A DNA stretch of 6,508 nt. Origin: DASWYB01 sp036405195. GTDB taxonomy: Bacteria; Patescibacteriota; UBA1384; 2-12-FULL-50-11; DASWYB01. The notes beneath the pieces were generated by a model. It searched no databases, had not been told where the DNA came from, and saw only the letters and a program-made list of their open reading frames with translations. Location: the NCBI GenBank assembly GCA_036405195.1, contig DASWYB010000053.1, positions 1 through 6,508 on the forward strand, read 5' to 3'. A program made the translations under genes and the position numbers. Each line of letters starts with the position of its first letter. The first letter of the stretch is position 1. Positions 5,492 to 6,508 of this stretch are shown here, piece after piece.

Positions 5492-5507
5492 CTCGTCTCT
5501 TTGTGTT
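5474..5507 (+). terminator. Conditional (attenuator) terminator in the GNAT operon leader
   Basis: AAGAGACGAGCC (5474-5485) pairs perfectly over 12 bases with GGCTCGTCTCTT (5490-5501) around a TACG tetraloop closed by C-G, a UNCG-type stable loop. The following tract is TGTGTT, modestly T-rich. Because it lies before the first structural gene and has an alternative pairing partner, it is likely conditional. Its 3' arm can also form TCTCTTT (5496-5502) with AAAGAGA (5510-5516) without covering the GGAG ribosome site. Confidence 0.75.
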
Positions 5508-5531
5508 CCAAAGAGAAACCGGAGCGCACGT

Positions 5532-6086
5532 ATGCTAGGATTCCCAGTTCCCTGCGGAGAAATCGAAGGAATATCACTGGTACTTGTACCTACCACCCGA
5601 GAACATGCCCATTACTTTGTAAAATGGGTTAACGATCCCGAGACACCTCATTACGGAGGTCGAATCCGGGGATGCACCGAGGAGGGAGAAGAACGATGGT
5701 ACGACGACAAGCGCCAAGATGACACGTTCATTCTTTGGACTATTATGCTCGGCGAGGAACCCATTGGTTTGTCTTGGGTGACAGGCATGGACCAGCGACT
5801 ACGGACGGGATACACCGGTATCCATATTGGTCGCAAAGACCTCTGGGGCAAAGGCATTGCGACCAAGGTTATGAAGGCACGGTCTACTCACCTCTTCCTC
5901 GAGCATAACTTCCAAGCTCTCTTCAGCCAGATCTTTATGCCCAACGTCGGAAGCAGGACCGCGGCTGAACGAGCTGGGTACGTGCAGTGGGGCATCAGGC
6001 CCTATGCTGGCTACCATAACGGTACGTATCTTGACCTGTGGGAGGGAGTTCTCACACGCGAGCGGTGGCAACAACTCAGTCAGTAG
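5532..6086 (+). CDS. GNAT acetyltransferase, RimJ/RimL type, first gene of attenuated operon
   Basis: This 184-residue protein has a full GNAT layout. The N-terminal part (11-38) holds Leu-Val-Leu-Val-Pro-Thr-Thr-Arg-Glu-His-Ala... Trp-Val-Asn-Asp-Pro-Glu, the usual RimJ/RimL opening. Motif A is at about 96-112, with Ile-Gly-Arg-Lys-Asp-Leu-Trp-Gly-Lys-Gly-Ile-Ala, the acetyl-CoA pyrophosphate loop. Motif B is at 138-150, with Asn-Val-Gly-Ser... Ala-Glu-Arg-Ala-Gly-Tyr, followed by Gly-Ile-Arg-Pro-Tyr... Gly-Thr-Tyr-Leu-Asp-Leu. The family transfers acetyl from acetyl-CoA to amines of ribosomal proteins, antibiotics, polyamines or other small molecules; the acceptor here is not predictable. 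ATG 5532 has GGAG seven bases upstream. An antibiotic-type leader suggests a resistance or ribosome-protection role, which is inference. It is separated from the next GNAT gene by 17 bases. Confidence 0.85.
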   Translation: MLGFPVPCGEIEGISLVLVPTTREHAHYFVKWVNDPETPHYGGRIRGCTEEGEERWYDDKRQDDTFILWTIMLGEEPIGLSWVTGMDQRLRTGYTGIHIGRKDLWGKGIATKVMKARSTHLFLEHNFQALFSQIFMPNVGSRTAAERAGYVQWGIRPYAGYHNGTYLDLWEGVLTRERWQQLSQ

Positions 6087-6103
6087 CGACGAAAGGAAAG
6101 AAC

Positions 6104-6508
6104 ATGTTCGAACTAGCCGTGGATGAAGACATCCGTCTCATCCTTCGAGACCCCAATGAGGCGGAAGCTCTTTTCTCCCTTATCGACCGTAACCGCGGTC
6201 ACTTGCGTCCCTGGTTCAATTGGGTCGACACGACGCAGAGCGTTGATACGACCCGGAAATACCTTGAGATGTGTGTCCAGGGTTTCGAAGCTGGAACTCT
6301 TGTAGATCTCGGGATTCGTTACCGGGACGAGTGGGTTGGATCGCTCAGCCTCCACGCCATTGAGAAAGCGAGCAGAAAAGCCGAGATTGGCTATTGGGTC
6401 GCCCAAGACCACCAAGGCAAAGGAATTGTAACCCGAGCGGTGCGGGCACTCATTGAGTATGGATTCGGTAGCCTCAACCTCAACCGGGTAGCAATTCTCT
6501 GCAACGTT
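6104..6508 (+). CDS. RimL/YdaF-type ribosomal-protein-serine-like acetyltransferase, 3' end cut by window
   Basis: The frame is open from ATG 6104 to the window end (135 residues, about three quarters of a typical 180). AAAGGAAAG seven or so bases upstream is the ribosome site. The start, Met-Phe-Glu-Leu-Ala-Val-Asp-Glu-Asp-Ile-Arg-Leu, then Leu-Ile-Asp-Arg-Asn-Arg-Gly-His-Leu-Arg-Pro-Trp (26-37) and Trp-Val-Asp (40-42), closely resemble B. subtilis YdaF and related RimL-group proteins. Ile-Gly-Tyr-Trp-Val (95-99), Gln-Gly-Lys-Gly-Ile (104-108) and Leu-Asn-Arg-Val (126-129) are the family's acetyl-CoA motif and following strand. The family includes the N-alpha acetyltransferase of ribosomal protein L7/L12 and small-molecule acetyltransferases. 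It is the second gene of the operon controlled by the leader at 5346-5531. The missing C terminus prevents checking motif B. Confidence 0.85.
   Translation, partial: MFELAVDEDIRLILRDPNEAEALFSLIDRNRGHLRPWFNWVDTTQSVDTTRKYLEMCVQGFEAGTLVDLGIRYRDEWVGSLSLHAIEKASRKAEIGYWVAQDHQGKGIVTRAVRALIEYGFGSLNLNRVAILCNV

Noticed and set aside
5375..5531. T-box or small-molecule riboswitch in the GNAT leader
   Set aside because: The leader is short, mostly taken up by a reading frame, and shows no T-box sequence or known aptamer core that I can recognise.
5447..5632. A 61-codon plus-strand frame crossing the leader terminator and overlapping the first GNAT gene
   Set aside because: It begins inside the antiterminator segment without a ribosome site and runs out of frame through the GNAT start; it looks like a chance frame.
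6113..6415. A 100-codon minus-strand frame near the window end
   Set aside because: It lies opposite the YdaF-like acetyltransferase, whose residues match the family well; no promoter or ribosome site supports the antisense frame.

Overview
The window is bacterial and densely coded, with short intergenic gaps, clear sigma-70-type promoters (TTGACx-17-TATAxT) and intrinsic terminators. Every gene whose end is visible stops with TAA or TAG. The lineage cannot be fixed from the sequence. A stand-alone PEP-utiliser swivelling domain, a divergent histidine-phosphatase-like protein and small kinase/flavin-barrel proteins resemble gene content often seen in Patescibacteria/CPR genomes, but this is a weak guess. 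No rRNA, tRNA, CRISPR array, insertion sequence or phage gene was seen.

Layout. Left part (1-3000, visibly more A/T-rich): on the plus strand, the C-terminal end of an aminoglycoside-phosphotransferase-like kinase overlaps by 7 bases a YhbP-like flavin split-barrel protein. Converging on it from the minus strand is a two-gene unit: a protein ending in a PEP-utilising-enzyme phosphohistidine domain, then, one base later, a divergent histidine-phosphatase-fold protein. Middle part (3031-4202, G/C-richer): a shortened, divergent S-adenosylhomocysteine-hydrolase-like protein on the minus strand, with its own promoter and a terminator that contains its stop codon. Between 4203 and 4353, two strong promoters fire in opposite directions. 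Right part (plus strand): a small membrane protein with a terminator through its stop codon, an unrecognised 143-residue soluble protein with its own promoter and terminator, then a regulated operon of two GNAT (RimJ/RimL-type) acetyltransferases, the second cut by the window end.

The most interesting element is the roughly 150-base leader of the GNAT operon (5346-5531). A near-consensus promoter ends eight bases before the ATG of a 20-codon peptide, so that reading frame is probably translated from a leaderless transcript. The peptide has Ile-Phe-Met-Ile-Ser at residues 6-10; the macrolide-sensing ErmCL leader peptide has Ile-Phe-Val-Ile-Ser at the same positions. The peptide's stop codon lies in a segment (5439-5448) that can pair with the top of a strong downstream terminator hairpin (5474-5501). 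This is the architecture of ribosome-stalling transcription attenuation. I infer that a ribosome-targeting antibiotic stalls translation of the peptide, frees the antiterminator strand and turns on the two acetyltransferases, which would then be candidate resistance or ribosome-modifying enzymes. Structure and reading frames are read directly; inducer and function are inference.
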